DNA from: Muribaculaceae bacterium
GTDB taxonomy: Bacteria > Bacteroidota > Bacteroidia > Bacteroidales > Muribaculaceae
Direction of reading: 5' to 3'
Length of the DNA: 42,787 bases
Assembly (NCBI GenBank): GCA_022509125.1
Contig: JAFLTU010000006.1
Coordinates: 23,740 to 66,526, forward strand
In this document: piece after piece, positions 1 to 8,147 of the stretch
Layout: each line of letters starts with the position of its first letter
Numbering within the stretch: position 1 is the stretch's first letter
The notes under the pieces: generated by a model
The model's database searches: none
Seen by the model: the letters and a program-made list of their open reading frames with translations, nothing else
Told to the model about the DNA's origin: nothing
Made by a program: the position numbers and the translations under genes

Positions 1-55
1 GCACTCGGCTCTTGGCACTCGGCACTCGGCACTCGGCTCTTGGCACTCGGCACTC
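1..55. repeat. Degenerate 7-bp tandem repeat (GCACTCG/GCTCTTG)
   Basis: The first 55 bases are eight head-to-tail heptamers, the last one incomplete, of two kinds: GCACTCG (A) and GCTCTTG (B), in the order A B A A A B A A. The array probably continues beyond the window start. Its last copy overlaps the TGA stop of the hydrolase gene on the minus strand, so the repeat begins exactly at the gene end. The period is the same as in the arrays near 5.2, 6.0, 7.2 and 27.5 kb, but the unit sequence differs. Confidence 0.9.
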
Positions 56-1097
56 AATACATTGGCGTGAATCCCGGGCTCTTCACCAGCGCATGGTTGG
101 CCTCTCCCATCAGTTTCGTCTCCTTCGAGGTGTCGAGCTTCATCACAGAGGCACCCTCCTTAAGGTCGCATTTATTGAGATCGATGAAATAGATGCCGAA
201 ATTAGTGACGATATCAAAGAAATATCTCCGGCTCTTGATGTCGGCATACGAACGCCATTGGGTTGACGACACGTTTGGTTCTCCCTGGATGAGATAAGTG
301 TAAGGCACACATGAGTTAACCAAAACACTCCTGGCGATATTCACAGCCAAATCGGGATCGGAAGTAGCCTCAACATGATGAGCAAAGAAGTTGGCCCGGA
401 TGCAACGGTCGGGACTCTTTACAGTGCCCGGGAGCATGTTGGTGCCACCGACGTTACCCCAATAGTCGATTATAGCCTTCATGGAGGGCCATTGAGGATC
501 GTTGGTCATCGCCCAATAGTCGCCCATATCGTTGATCTTGATTTCGCCATTGTCGAATTCTACGATCACACTCTTTCCGGTGGCGTCAGTGATGCCCCAA
601 TGAAGCGCCGAGACGGTGCCTCCATCGAATGTAGCACCTCCGATATTGAAATCATGCTTTTGAAGCACTTCAACACATTCGTCGGTCGTGGCGTTGAGGT
701 CGAGAAGCCAGCCCACAAACATTGCCAACGACATTGGAGGCCTTCCCTCAGTGTCGGGATTCGAATAGACAGTCCCCTTGCAGAAAAGGCCGTTGACCAC
801 TAAGCCCTTCTCGTTCATTCCCTCTGTGATACCGCCGTCGTAGCCCACGGCATAAACGGCTCCATATTTCGAGGTCCATTTCAGAGCTCCCGGCTGGTCA
901 CTGCTAACCTTTTCGATGCCGCGCGGATAAACATAGAGGTTGGTTGGTATAGGGGTCTTCCAGTCAAGACATCTCGCAATCACAAATGTGTCGTCGCTTC
1001 CGTGATAATTCACGCGGCTGCAGGCTTCTGCATCTACGCTATTTCCAAAAACCGTGGCAGCAACTGCCGCAAACCCTAAAATCGTCTTCTTTATCAT
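54..1097 (-). CDS. Choloylglycine hydrolase family protein (bile salt hydrolase / linear amide C-N hydrolase)
   Basis: This is an exported Ntn-hydrolase of the family that cleaves linear amide bonds, including conjugated bile salts and acylated amino acids. From the ATG at 1097 it has 347 residues. A signal peptide (KK, then a hydrophobic stretch) ends at AEA, leaving Cys26 as the new N-terminus and catalytic nucleophile (CSR). Family catalytic residues are visible: Arg and Asp in IARCLDW, the Asn of MTNDPQWP, and an Arg in PDRCIRANFF. The ATG at 1133 would put twelve extra residues before the signal peptide, so the inner start is preferred. It lies 45 bp downstream of neuC and may be co-transcribed with it. 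The family is clear, but the substrate (bile salt, penicillin V, N-acyl amide) cannot be decided from sequence. Confidence 0.88.
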   Translation of the reverse strand: MIKKTILGFAAVAATVFGNSVDAEACSRVNYHGSDDTFVIARCLDWKTPIPTNLYVYPRGIEKVSSDQPGALKWTSKYGAVYAVGYDGGITEGMNEKGLVVNGLFCKGTVYSNPDTEGRPPMSLAMFVGWLLDLNATTDECVEVLQKHDFNIGGATFDGGTVSALHWGITDATGKSVIVEFDNGEIKINDMGDYWAMTNDPQWPSMKAIIDYWGNVGGTNMLPGTVKSPDRCIRANFFAHHVEATSDPDLAVNIARSVLVNSCVPYTYLIQGEPNVSSTQWRSYADIKSRRYFFDIVTNFGIYFIDLNKCDLKEGASVMKLDTSKETKLMGEANHALVKSPGFTPMY

Positions 1098-1142
1098 AAG
1101 TCTAATAATTTTATTTAAATCAATATTTTCCATAAACCCGAG

Positions 1143-2300
1143 TTAAATATCTATCAATTTATTCGCTATGAAGGCAGCCGAATTCTCCTTGTAGTAAGGA
1201 TTAAGGGAGGCTACCGACATACCGAGCAAGACGGATTTCATCTCCAAAGACATCACAGCCTTCAACATTCTCCCTATTTTCTCGGCATCACCCGGAGCAT
1301 CGACCACTGTCAATCCGTGAGCCCTCCCCTTCTGGCGAATACCCACATTTACCGCACCAAGCCTATGTGAAGGGGCTTCGATCAGCGCGGCTGATGAATT
1401 TCCCACCATTGCCGAGCCATACTCCATGGCATAATGAAAAAGCCTGGAACCTAACGACTTCACAAGACTAACCTCGGGATAACGCGATGCCCAATCCTCA
1501 AGAGCCGACCTTATACCTTCATTGCCCGGGTCGGAATTTGGAAGGGTCACCAGCACTCGATATCCCTCTTTTATAAACGGAGCCATGGCCTCCAATGTTG
1601 CCTTAAGTTCCTCAATCCCTTTATCTTCCAAGATTGTCACAGGATGAAAGGCAAAAAGGATGAATGCCTCGCCGGCCCTTATCCCCGTCTTCTCTTCAAA
1701 TTCCAGCGCCAATTCTCGCATATCTTCCCCCTCTTCTCTTATCTCCGCCCCCGGAGCTCCCGAATGGAAAACATATTCAGGCCTCGCCCCCAGTGAGATA
1801 ATTTTATCTACATATTGTGGAGTGGCCGCAAAATGATAGGTGGAGAGTTGTGTGATGGCATGACGGAACCTATCGTCGATTGCCCCTTCTGTTGTTTCTC
1901 CGCCATGAAGATGGGCCACCGGAATATTGAAGACCACGGCAACGGAAGCTGCAGCCAAAGCCTCGTAACGGTCGCCGAGCACCACCACCAGATCTGGTCT
2001 CAATTCTTCAAAGGCATCCGCCAAGCCTGCTTCGGCTCCTGCCATCGATTTCGCCACATCCAAAGCCCTGTCTCCCGGCAGAAGAGAATCAACTCTGGCA
2101 TCCACCCGAAAACCGTCGGCTTCAACCTCATTGACAGTCATGCCAAAACGCTCTGAAAGGTGCATATTGGTTGCCACAACCTGCAATTCCGCCTTGCCGC
2201 TCTCGGCTATGGCTCTCATCACAGGGGCCATGATTCCGTAGTCGGCACGGGTGCCGGTCACAAAACAGATCCTTTTCCTTCTATTTTCCTTTCCCTCCAT
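1143..2300 (-). CDS. neuC: UDP-N-acetylglucosamine 2-epimerase (hydrolysing), NeuC type
   Basis: A cytoplasmic enzyme expected to convert UDP-GlcNAc to ManNAc plus UDP, the first step to sialic acid. The 385-residue length is typical. The N-terminal Rossmann half shows GTRADYG near residue 17. The acidic active-site strand reads VVLGDRYE, followed by HLHGGETTEGAIDD. The C-terminal half carries the nucleotide-binding GNSSAALIEAP. It lies 12 bp downstream of neuB, so the two are surely co-transcribed. A non-hydrolysing WecB-type epimerase is less likely because of the NeuC-like GTRADYG start and the neuB partner. Enzymes of the legionaminic branch (LegG) are close relatives and not excluded. 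Confidence 0.9.
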   Translation of the reverse strand: MEGKENRRKRICFVTGTRADYGIMAPVMRAIAESGKAELQVVATNMHLSERFGMTVNEVEADGFRVDARVDSLLPGDRALDVAKSMAGAEAGLADAFEELRPDLVVVLGDRYEALAAASVAVVFNIPVAHLHGGETTEGAIDDRFRHAITQLSTYHFAATPQYVDKIISLGARPEYVFHSGAPGAEIREEGEDMRELALEFEEKTGIRAGEAFILFAFHPVTILEDKGIEELKATLEAMAPFIKEGYRVLVTLPNSDPGNEGIRSALEDWASRYPEVSLVKSLGSRLFHYAMEYGSAMVGNSSAALIEAPSHRLGAVNVGIRQKGRAHGLTVVDAPGDAEKIGRMLKAVMSLEMKSVLLGMSVASLNPYYKENSAAFIANKLIDI

Positions 2301-2312
2301 TCCCTTTTCCGA

Positions 2313-3362
2313 TCAACCGAATTTAAGCTTGAGGCCTCCTATGCCAATGGTCCATCCTCCATCTTCTATCTCGATTAGTTCATCGGGCTCGAAGTCGCGG
2401 ATAGCCTTGCTACCCACCACCTTATCCCACAACATCGGAGATAGACCCGTGGCAGGACGTTTAGTGCATATATCATCCTCCTCGATCACCTGGCCCTCCT
2501 TTATGGGTCGCTTGGCCACGATGCTGCGGCGCGCAGCCTCGATATTCGACCTCTCGGATTCCTTCACCTCCTTCACCCCATTGCCCAATGCCTTCTCGAT
2601 GTTACGGATGGCCTTAACCATCGCAGCAAGTTCATCCGGTTCCAAAGAGGCCTTATGGTCGGGGCCCTCCATATTCCGGTCTAATGTGAAGTGCTTCTCT
2701 ATCACTTCGGCTCCCAGAGTGGCAGCTGCAATTGGCACCTCAATCCCCAACGTGTGGTCGGAATATCCGCCGGGATGGCCGAAATTACCACTCACAGTGG
2801 TCATGGCACGCAAATTGACATCTTCCATCGGAGTGGGATACTGCGTCGTGCAATGAAGAAGTATAATGTCTTCGGAGCGGTAGCCCTCCTTCTGGAAAGG
2901 TTTCAGGGCTTGGGCTATTTCCTCAGGAGTAGACATCCCCGTGGATATAATCATCGGGATATGGGTCGAGGCCATTTTCCGTAGGAAGGGAAGATTGATA
3001 ATCTCGCCGCTTGGCACTTTCATATAGTCGGGGTGGAGCGAGGCAATGAAATCCACGCTCTCTTCGTCGAAGGCTGTGGAGAGAAATCCTATACCCTTCT
3101 CGTCGCAATAAGCCTTCAGTTTCTTGAAATCTTCGAAATCCAGTTCCAGGTCTTCCAGCATTTCCTGCTGACCCTCTGCTCCGGCATTCTCCTTCTGATA
3201 GTCGGCAGCCTCACAAAGGGCCGTCACCAGGGAATGGGCATGAAAGGTCTGGAATTTTATATAGTCGGCTCCGGCAGCCACAGCTGCATCCACCATCTTC
3301 ATCGCTGTCTTCAACGATCCGTTATGATTGACTCCTGCTTCCGCTATTATTTTCATGGCCAT
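2313..3362 (-). CDS. neuB: N-acetylneuraminate (nonulosonate) synthase, NeuB family
   Basis: Condenses ManNAc (or a related hexose) with phosphoenolpyruvate to give a nine-carbon acid. The N-terminal TIM barrel shows IIAEAGVNHNGS, KFQTF, KVPSGEI, GYSDHTLGIEVP and EKHFTLDRNMEGPDH, the last carrying metal and PEP-site residues. The C-terminal SAF/antifreeze-like domain begins near ARRSIVAKRPIKEG and ends in a short tail. The start is uncertain: TTG at 3380, ATG at 3362 or ATG at 3356 are all in frame, and relatives begin just before IIAEAG, so 3362 (349 aa) is used. The 3380 start would overlap the ribBA stop. Family is certain; Neu5Ac versus legionaminate or pseudaminate specificity is not. 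Confidence 0.9.
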   Translation of the reverse strand: MAMKIIAEAGVNHNGSLKTAMKMVDAAVAAGADYIKFQTFHAHSLVTALCEAADYQKENAGAEGQQEMLEDLELDFEDFKKLKAYCDEKGIGFLSTAFDEESVDFIASLHPDYMKVPSGEIINLPFLRKMASTHIPMIISTGMSTPEEIAQALKPFQKEGYRSEDIILLHCTTQYPTPMEDVNLRAMTTVSGNFGHPGGYSDHTLGIEVPIAAATLGAEVIEKHFTLDRNMEGPDHKASLEPDELAAMVKAIRNIEKALGNGVKEVKESERSNIEAARRSIVAKRPIKEGQVIEEDDICTKRPATGLSPMLWDKVVGSKAIRDFEPDELIEIEDGGWTIGIGGLKLKFG

Positions 3363-3376
3363 TAATTTTTTCGGTT

Positions 3377-4597
3377 TCAAACTTTCTTCAACTCATGCCC
3401 CATCCTCTCTTTCTTGGTGTGCATGTAGAAGCGGTTATAATCGTTGGGTTCTATTTCTATGGGCACATTCTCAGTCACTTCGAGTCCATAGCCCTCCAGT
3501 CCGACGCGTTTCATGGGATTGTTGGTCATTAGCCTCATCTTCTTGACGCCCAAGGCATTGAGAATGTTGGCTCCTACTCCATAGTCTCTCTCGTCGGCCT
3601 TGTGTCCTAAGTGGAGGTTGGCATCCACTGTGTCCATTCCGTTCTCCTGAAGCTTATAGGCCCGGATTTTATCCATCAAGCCGATTCCACGGCCCTCCTG
3701 ATTAAGATAGACCACCACTCCGCGGCCCTCCTTTTCAATGGCTTCCATAGCCTTATGGAGCTGCTCGCCACATTCGCAACGTTTGCTCCCGAAGATATCT
3801 CCTGTGGCACATGAGGAATGCACTCTAACCAACACAGGCTCCCCATCGTCGATTTTCCCTTTTATCAAGGCTATATGTTCCAGGCCGTTGTCTTTCTGCC
3901 GGAAGGGAATCAGATGAAAATCTCCATAGGCGGTAGGGAGTTTCACCTCCTCGCCCTTCTCCACTATAGAGTCGTTTTTCATCCGATAGGCGATGAGATC
4001 GCGGATGCTGACGAGCTTGAACCCCCATTTGTCGGCCAACTCTCTCAACTCCGGAAGCCGAGCCATGCTGCCGTCATCGCTCATGATTTCCATCAGGGCT
4101 GCCGCCGGGTAAAGCCCCGCAAGGCGAGCGAAGTCTACGGCAGCCTCTGTGTGGCCACATCGCTGGATCACTCCCCGGTCTTGGGCATAGAGGGGGTTGA
4201 TATGGCCGGGCCGTCCGAAGGTCTCCGGTGTGGAGTCCGGATCAGCCAAGGCCCGAATAGTGGCCGCTCGGTCTTCGGCTGAAACGCCTGTGGTGCAGCC
4301 CTCAAGTTTATCCACAGTCACTGTAAAGGGAGTGCCGAGCATCGAAGTGTTGTCGGCCACTTGACGCGGCAGCTGCAATTCTTCGCAACGACGGTTGGTG
4401 ATCGGGGCACACAAAACTCCCCTTGCATTCTTCAACATGAAATTCACGTCTTCGGGCCTTATCTTTTCTGCAGCGATGATGAGGTCACCCTCGTTTTCGC
4501 GATCTTCATCGTCAACCACAATGATGAATTTCCCCTCTCGGAAATCTTCTATGGCGCTCTCTATGCTGTCGAGCTTTATCTTATTTCCTGTCTCCAT
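3377..4597 (-). CDS. ribBA: Bifunctional 3,4-dihydroxy-2-butanone-4-phosphate synthase / GTP cyclohydrolase II
   Basis: Supplies both precursors of riboflavin: the four-carbon unit from ribulose 5-phosphate (RibB half) and the pyrimidine from GTP (RibA half). The 406-residue fusion has usual length. The RibB half spans about residues 1-200 and shows the acidic metal-binding [10 protein letters not shown] at 29-38 and RPGHINPL. The RibA half shows the zinc site [20 protein letters not shown], with three Cys, then NQEGRGIGL and LMTNNPMK. It lies 16 bp downstream of rsmD and runs into neuB. There is no space for an FMN riboswitch directly upstream. Riboflavin genes beside neuBC are not functionally linked in any way I know, so this is likely just operon neighbourhood. 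Confidence 0.96.
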   Translation of the reverse strand: METGNKIKLDSIESAIEDFREGKFIIVVDDEDRENEGDLIIAAEKIRPEDVNFMLKNARGVLCAPITNRRCEELQLPRQVADNTSMLGTPFTVTVDKLEGCTTGVSAEDRAATIRALADPDSTPETFGRPGHINPLYAQDRGVIQRCGHTEAAVDFARLAGLYPAAALMEIMSDDGSMARLPELRELADKWGFKLVSIRDLIAYRMKNDSIVEKGEEVKLPTAYGDFHLIPFRQKDNGLEHIALIKGKIDDGEPVLVRVHSSCATGDIFGSKRCECGEQLHKAMEAIEKEGRGVVVYLNQEGRGIGLMDKIRAYKLQENGMDTVDANLHLGHKADERDYGVGANILNALGVKKMRLMTNNPMKRVGLEGYGLEVTENVPIEIEPNDYNRFYMHTKKERMGHELKKV

Positions 4598-4613
4598 GTT
4601 TTTATGGGAATGG

Positions 4614-5153
4614 TCATTCCGGAATTATAAAAATAGAAAAATTCACCGAACCGTAGGCCCTCCTCTGATTGAAATATGGCAAAGCCGAATAATCTCGAGC
4701 CTTTGAATGTTCGATTATCACAACAGTCCCCGGTTTCACAAGGGCCGAATTGAGTATAAGTCCAGGTATTTCGTCAAACCTGGGGTGGTCGTAGGGAGGA
4801 TCGGCGAAAACATAGTCGTAAGCTCTCCCCGAATCCTCTATAAATTTGAAAACATCGCCTCTGACAATCCGCAGATTGTCGTCGCCAAGAATTTCTGCTA
4901 CTTTACGGATAAAAGCCGTTTGCACCGGGGCCTTTTCAACGGCTGTCACCTCCGAGCAACCCCTCGACAGGAATTCAAAACTCACAGCCCCCGTGCCGGC
5001 AAAAAGATCGCAGGCACTCTTGCCTTCAAAGCCCCCGAAATTTTCCAAGACATTGAAGATATTCTCGCGGGCGAAGTCTGTTGTGGGCCGTGCTGTGATG
5101 TTGCGCGGCACCTCAAACCGTCTCCTCCCATATTTCCCGCTAATTATTCTCAT
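4614..5153 (-). CDS. rsmD: 16S rRNA (guanine(966)-N2)-methyltransferase
   Basis: A class I SAM-dependent methyltransferase that modifies G966 of 16S rRNA. The 179-residue length fits RsmD. The start [13 protein letters not shown] is typical of the family. Motif I is DLFAGTG at residues 49-55, and the catalytic [DN]PPY motif is ADPPY at 117-121, in its Asp form. The ATG at 5153 lies just after the end of the heptad repeat, in the minus-strand context ACGCTACCATAA. The upstream neighbour is the DUF3822 gene, a pairing common in Bacteroidetes. ribBA follows 16 bp downstream. Confidence 0.94.
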   Translation of the reverse strand: MRIISGKYGRRRFEVPRNITARPTTDFARENIFNVLENFGGFEGKSACDLFAGTGAVSFEFLSRGCSEVTAVEKAPVQTAFIRKVAEILGDDNLRIVRGDVFKFIEDSGRAYDYVFADPPYDHPRFDEIPGLILNSALVKPGTVVIIEHSKARDYSALPYFNQRRAYGSVNFSIFIIPE

Positions 5154-5161
5154 TTATGGTA

Positions 5162-5262
5162 GCGTTATTCGTTTTTCGTGGTTCGTTTTTCGCTATTCTC
5201 TATTCCCTATTCTCTCTTCACTATCCTCTATTCACTATTCACTATTAACTATTCACTCTTCC
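5162..5262. repeat. Degenerate heptad repeat between the DUF3822 gene and rsmD
   Basis: About fourteen 7-bp units fill the whole gap between these genes. On the plus strand the left third alternates units like ATTCGTT, TTTCGTG and GTTCGTT. The rest is TATTCTC, TATTCCC, TATTCAC, TATTAAC and similar. The last codons and TAA stop of the DUF3822 gene (Val-Asn-Ser-stop) are themselves made from these units. The left end nearly repeats the start of the array at 5981. Period 7 is strict with few slips. Confidence 0.9.
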
Positions 5263-5973
5263 AACTCTCCCGGCGATATGTTTCCAAGCCTGAGTATCGC
5301 TCTCTGCTCCCGTAAGCACAACCCTCACCTCTTCGAGCTTATACCCATAGGTTTCCGTGAGGTTTACCACCAGATAAGCGATATCGTCGGTGTGGACCCA
5401 CTCATGGGTGGAGGCCGAGATGAGGTTACGCCCCTCGAGCATGATAATATCAGCCTCTCCGGGGCGCCCTATGGCGTAGATGGTGAGCCCTTCATTGTTC
5501 TTTCGCAACTCTCTTACTTGGTCCATGAGATTGCAGGTGATCCTGGCTCCCGGGAAAGTGCGCATCAGGAAACCCTTCACTCCCGGGGCCATGCTCCAGG
5601 CTGCCGTCAGATCCCGATCATAGTCGGTCATTATGTCATGAGGTTCCGCAACGTAAACTTTTTGATACAACTCCTCCTCCGCTCCGGCCCTCTCTTCGGC
5701 TATCACAGTTGGAATAAAAAGAGTGCGCGGGTCGTAAAGTATGATACGAGTGGCGAAATCATCAAGCAACCGAGGATTATTGTAGACGGCATCCTCAATG
5801 TTTTGACGCAACGCATCCTTATTGAGCTCCCATTTTACCCCACAGAGGGGCTGGGGCTCAATCTCCGGATGAAGAGTATTCTCCAGAAGTGCCTCCATGC
5901 CTGTCACCCCGATCTTCAAAAGGAGACGCCATTGGCCGGTGTCGGCAAAATCAGCCGCTGTCAGTGTGTACAT
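5245..5973 (-). CDS. DUF3822 family protein
   Basis: A 242-residue protein resembling the Bacteroidetes-specific DUF3822 family, usually encoded next to rsmD as here. No signal peptide or membrane segment is visible, so it is probably cytoplasmic. It begins MYTLTAADFADTG, and the middle contains FIPTVIAEERAGAEEELYQKV, typical of the family, in which an actin/FtsA-like fold has been suggested. The C-terminal residues and stop lie inside a heptad repeat, so the last few residues may be variable between strains. The ATG at 5973 follows the neighbouring heptad repeat after only a few bases. Molecular function is unknown. Confidence 0.8.
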   Translation of the reverse strand: MYTLTAADFADTGQWRLLLKIGVTGMEALLENTLHPEIEPQPLCGVKWELNKDALRQNIEDAVYNNPRLLDDFATRIILYDPRTLFIPTVIAEERAGAEEELYQKVYVAEPHDIMTDYDRDLTAAWSMAPGVKGFLMRTFPGARITCNLMDQVRELRKNNEGLTIYAIGRPGEADIIMLEGRNLISASTHEWVHTDDIAYLVVNLTETYGYKLEEVRVVLTGAESDTQAWKHIAGRVGRVNS

Positions 5974-5980
5974 TGTGGTT

Positions 5981-6069
5981 GCGTGATTCGTTTTTCGTGA
6001 TTCGTTTTTCGTGAGTTAGTGATTCGAGGTTCGTGGTTCGTTAATCGTGGTTCGTTAATCGTGGTTCTG
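5981..6069. repeat. Degenerate heptad repeat between ansA and the DUF3822 gene
   Basis: Twelve to thirteen 7-bp units occupy essentially the whole gap. Plus-strand units are GATTCGT, TTTTCGT, GGTTCGT and TAATCGT, often in alternating pairs, with one 8-bp unit (GAGTTAGT) breaking the register near 6012. It starts directly after the TAA of ansA and ends a few bases before the ATG of the DUF3822 gene. It shares the CGAAAAA/CGAAxxA type of unit (minus strand) with the array at 5162. Confidence 0.9.
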
Positions 6070-7110
6070 TTAGCTCATCTCTCCGCAGAGATTGCATTGC
6101 ATATAGTGTTTCACCTCCTCGGTCTTCAAGCCCCGCCCCAGGAGATACATCACCTTCGTGAGGGCTGCCTCTGTGGTCAGATCGTGGCCCGGCACAACTC
6201 CCGATTGGGCCAGATCAAGACCCGTGGTGTAGCGGTAGGGAGCGACTTCTCCGTTGGGACATTGTGTTATATTTATAACTATCAAGCCCTTGCCGACGGC
6301 ATCACGGATAGCTTCGGAAAACCATCTGTCGCGAGGTGCATTCCCCGCACCGAATGTGCGCAACACTACAGCCTTCAATCCGGGGGTAGATAAAATATGT
6401 CTCACCACATTCTCCTGGATGCCTGGAAAAAGGTCGAGACAAACCACGTTGGTGTCCATATTATAATGGGCATCGAGCGGCGAATCTGTCACCGGGCTAC
6501 GCCATAAGGCCTCCTTGTTGAAGGTGATGCCAAGACCGATTTTTGCAAGTTCCGGATAATTATTGCTGCTGAACGCATCAAAATTATCGGCGCTCTTCTT
6601 AGTGCTGCGGTTGCCGCGCCAGAGATAATTCTCGAAAAGGATAGCTACTTCCCTCACCATCGGCCTCCCGTCTTTATCTTTTGCCGCAGCTATCTGAAGG
6701 GCTGTGATCAGGTTCTCCTCTCCGTCTGTGCGAACCTCCCCAATGGGAAGCTGGCTTCCGGTGATTATCACCGGTTTCGACAAATGCTGAAGCATGAAAC
6801 TAAGGGCCGATGCCGTATAAGCCATTGTGTCGGTGCCGTGTAAAACCACAAAACCGTCGAATTCATGATAATTCTCCTCTATCACCTTCACTATCTGTTC
6901 CCAATGGCATGGATGCATGTCGGAGGAGTCTATGGGATGGCCAAACTGTCGATGGCTTATGTCATAGTCAAGCATCTTCAGTTTTGGCACATTGTCGAGC
7001 AGATGGTTGAAATCGAAGGGCTCCAGAGCCTTCGTTTCCGGATTCTCCTTCATTCCGATAGTGCCTCCGGTGTATATCATCAATATTCTTGGTCGTCTTT
7101 CCTCTCCCAT
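6070..7110 (-). CDS. ansA: Type I L-asparaginase
   Basis: Hydrolyses asparagine to aspartate and ammonia; type I enzymes are cytoplasmic. From ATG 7110 it has 346 residues, matching family length. The first nucleophile threonine sits in MIYTGGTIGM. The second catalytic triad is in HGTDTMAYTASAL (Thr-Asp), with the following lysine region as ITGSQLPIGEVRTDGEEN. No signal peptide is visible. An in-frame ATG at 7200 would add 30 residues, but most of that extension is translated heptad repeat (Lys-Val-Glu-Gly-Leu-Gly-Phe), so 7110 is preferred. It sits between two heptad-repeat gaps in the same-direction gene run. Confidence 0.93.
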   Translation of the reverse strand: MGEERRPRILMIYTGGTIGMKENPETKALEPFDFNHLLDNVPKLKMLDYDISHRQFGHPIDSSDMHPCHWEQIVKVIEENYHEFDGFVVLHGTDTMAYTASALSFMLQHLSKPVIITGSQLPIGEVRTDGEENLITALQIAAAKDKDGRPMVREVAILFENYLWRGNRSTKKSADNFDAFSSNNYPELAKIGLGITFNKEALWRSPVTDSPLDAHYNMDTNVVCLDLFPGIQENVVRHILSTPGLKAVVLRTFGAGNAPRDRWFSEAIRDAVGKGLIVINITQCPNGEVAPYRYTTGLDLAQSGVVPGHDLTTEAALTKVMYLLGRGLKTEEVKHYMQCNLCGEMS

Positions 7111-7167
7111 CTTGGTTGGCTTTCTGTTTACTGTTCTTGACAATTCTTCCTCCCAAAAGTCTCCCCC

Positions 7168-7217
7168 TTCAACCCTAAACCCTAAACCCTCAACCTTCAA
7201 CCATAAACCCTAAACCT
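7168..7217. repeat. Degenerate heptad repeat, telomere-like AACCCTA units
   Basis: Seven tandem 7-mers lie between the DUF1460 gene and ansA: AACCCTA twice, AACCCTC, AACCTTC, AACCATA, AACCCTA, and a final partial copy. The array starts about 10 bp after the DUF1460 stop. A non-repeat stretch of about 58 bp separates it from the ansA ATG. The same units recur, in the same genomic orientation, between grpE and dnaJ 20 kb away. Confidence 0.9.
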
Positions 7218-7226
7218 ATATCTCCC

Positions 7227-8132
7227 TCACTCTTCCGGTCTCAGCCAGCGATAGCCATAGAAATGCTGGCCTTCGATCTTGAAGAGCCGCGCAAGCGGAT
7301 AGGGATCAAGAGTCACCAATCCCGTTTCTTTCGAAATATGCATTAAGGTTGGCTCTCCATTTTCCAGGGCCACGATTCCTATGTCATAGATATCGAAATC
7401 ATCGTCGAGACTGCTCATGATGATTATGTCGCCCTGCAGCATGAGTTCCTTTGTGGTCTTGTTGCCGATGCTCTGTTTCTTCATGTGAGGGATTCTATGA
7501 CTCCGATAACCATATTCAGCTATTCTGATCTTTTCGGCCACATCCGGATTTGCCATCGCAGGAAATTCCCCGGGATGGCGCCCCACATAGTCAAGCGTCT
7601 TGGTGCGATAGCCCCCGCCCCCCAGATATTCCGTCATTTCCTTCAGGTTGCCCCGATAAACGTTGTCTACAATCCAGTCGGCTCCATAGAGAAACTGGGA
7701 GGCGAAGCCCTGGTCGTTTCCCTTCTTGCGGCTTATATTCTCCAGGTTTTTCTCAAAATCTCGAAGGGTTGGCGCCGTGAGCCCGGCTGTCTTGGCAGCC
7801 GCCATCGAAATATAAATGAATTCACGCTGATTCAGCGAATCGAGGCGCACCACAATAGTGCCAACAGAATCATTGTCGGCTGCCCCTGCATAAGGCACCC
7901 CTATCAAGGCCTTGGCGGCTGCAACTATCCGATCGCCATATTTTTCTCCTCCTTCACGGGCCTGATCCACAAGACGAAGCACCGCCACAGAGTCTAGACC
8001 GCAATGGTATCTCACTTCACCAAGTACCGCCAATGGCAAGAGCAACATGGCGAAAAGCAGAGTTGCGATCATCTTCCTTCCAGCTATCTTCCCTGCCAGA
8101 TGTTCTTTATTCTTTAATTGTATCAACTTCAA
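7227..8132 (-). CDS. DUF1460 (NlpC/P60-like amidase) protein, apparently lacking catalytic residues
   Basis: A secreted protein resembling DUF1460, a cysteine amidase-like family of cell-wall hydrolases. Residues 1-38 form a basic region and hydrophobic signal peptide; the inner ATG at 8072 would lack the basic part, so 8132 is kept (301 aa). The family landmarks are recognisable: LIGVPYAG, DWIVDNVYRGNL, HPGEFPAM, QGDIIIMSS, LMHIS and a C-terminal GYRWLRP. From my memory of the family, the catalytic FDCTTFVE is here LNQREFIY, and the catalytic-His DIAHVGIA is here DIYDIGIV. Cys and His thus both appear replaced. It may be a non-enzymatic peptidoglycan-binding paralogue. Its promoter region is shared with the divergent neuD-like gene. 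Confidence 0.75.
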   Translation of the reverse strand: MKLIQLKNKEHLAGKIAGRKMIATLLFAMLLLPLAVLGEVRYHCGLDSVAVLRLVDQAREGGEKYGDRIVAAAKALIGVPYAGAADNDSVGTIVVRLDSLNQREFIYISMAAAKTAGLTAPTLRDFEKNLENISRKKGNDQGFASQFLYGADWIVDNVYRGNLKEMTEYLGGGGYRTKTLDYVGRHPGEFPAMANPDVAEKIRIAEYGYRSHRIPHMKKQSIGNKTTKELMLQGDIIIMSSLDDDFDIYDIGIVALENGEPTLMHISKETGLVTLDPYPLARLFKIEGQHFYGYRWLRPEE

Positions 8133-8147
8133 TTATGCTTGTTTCTG

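Noticed and set aside
4598..4613. FMN riboswitch ahead of ribBA
   Set aside because: Only 16 bases separate rsmD and ribBA, too short for the aptamer.
4846..6000. Long plus-strand open frame opposite rsmD and the DUF3822 gene
   Set aside because: It runs antisense through two well-supported genes and translates the heptad repeats; no domain is recognisable.
1..6069. CRISPR arrays
   Set aside because: Units are 7 bp without spacers, and no cas genes are present.
7110..7200. Longer N-terminus for the asparaginase
   Set aside because: The extra 30 residues are mostly translated heptad repeat, and the family begins a few residues before the TGGTIG motif.
7168..7217. CCCTAAA repeats as eukaryotic telomere contamination or an assembly join
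   Set aside because: Copies are few, degenerate, and flanked on both sides by normal bacterial genes of one operon; similar period-7 arrays with unrelated units occur nearby.
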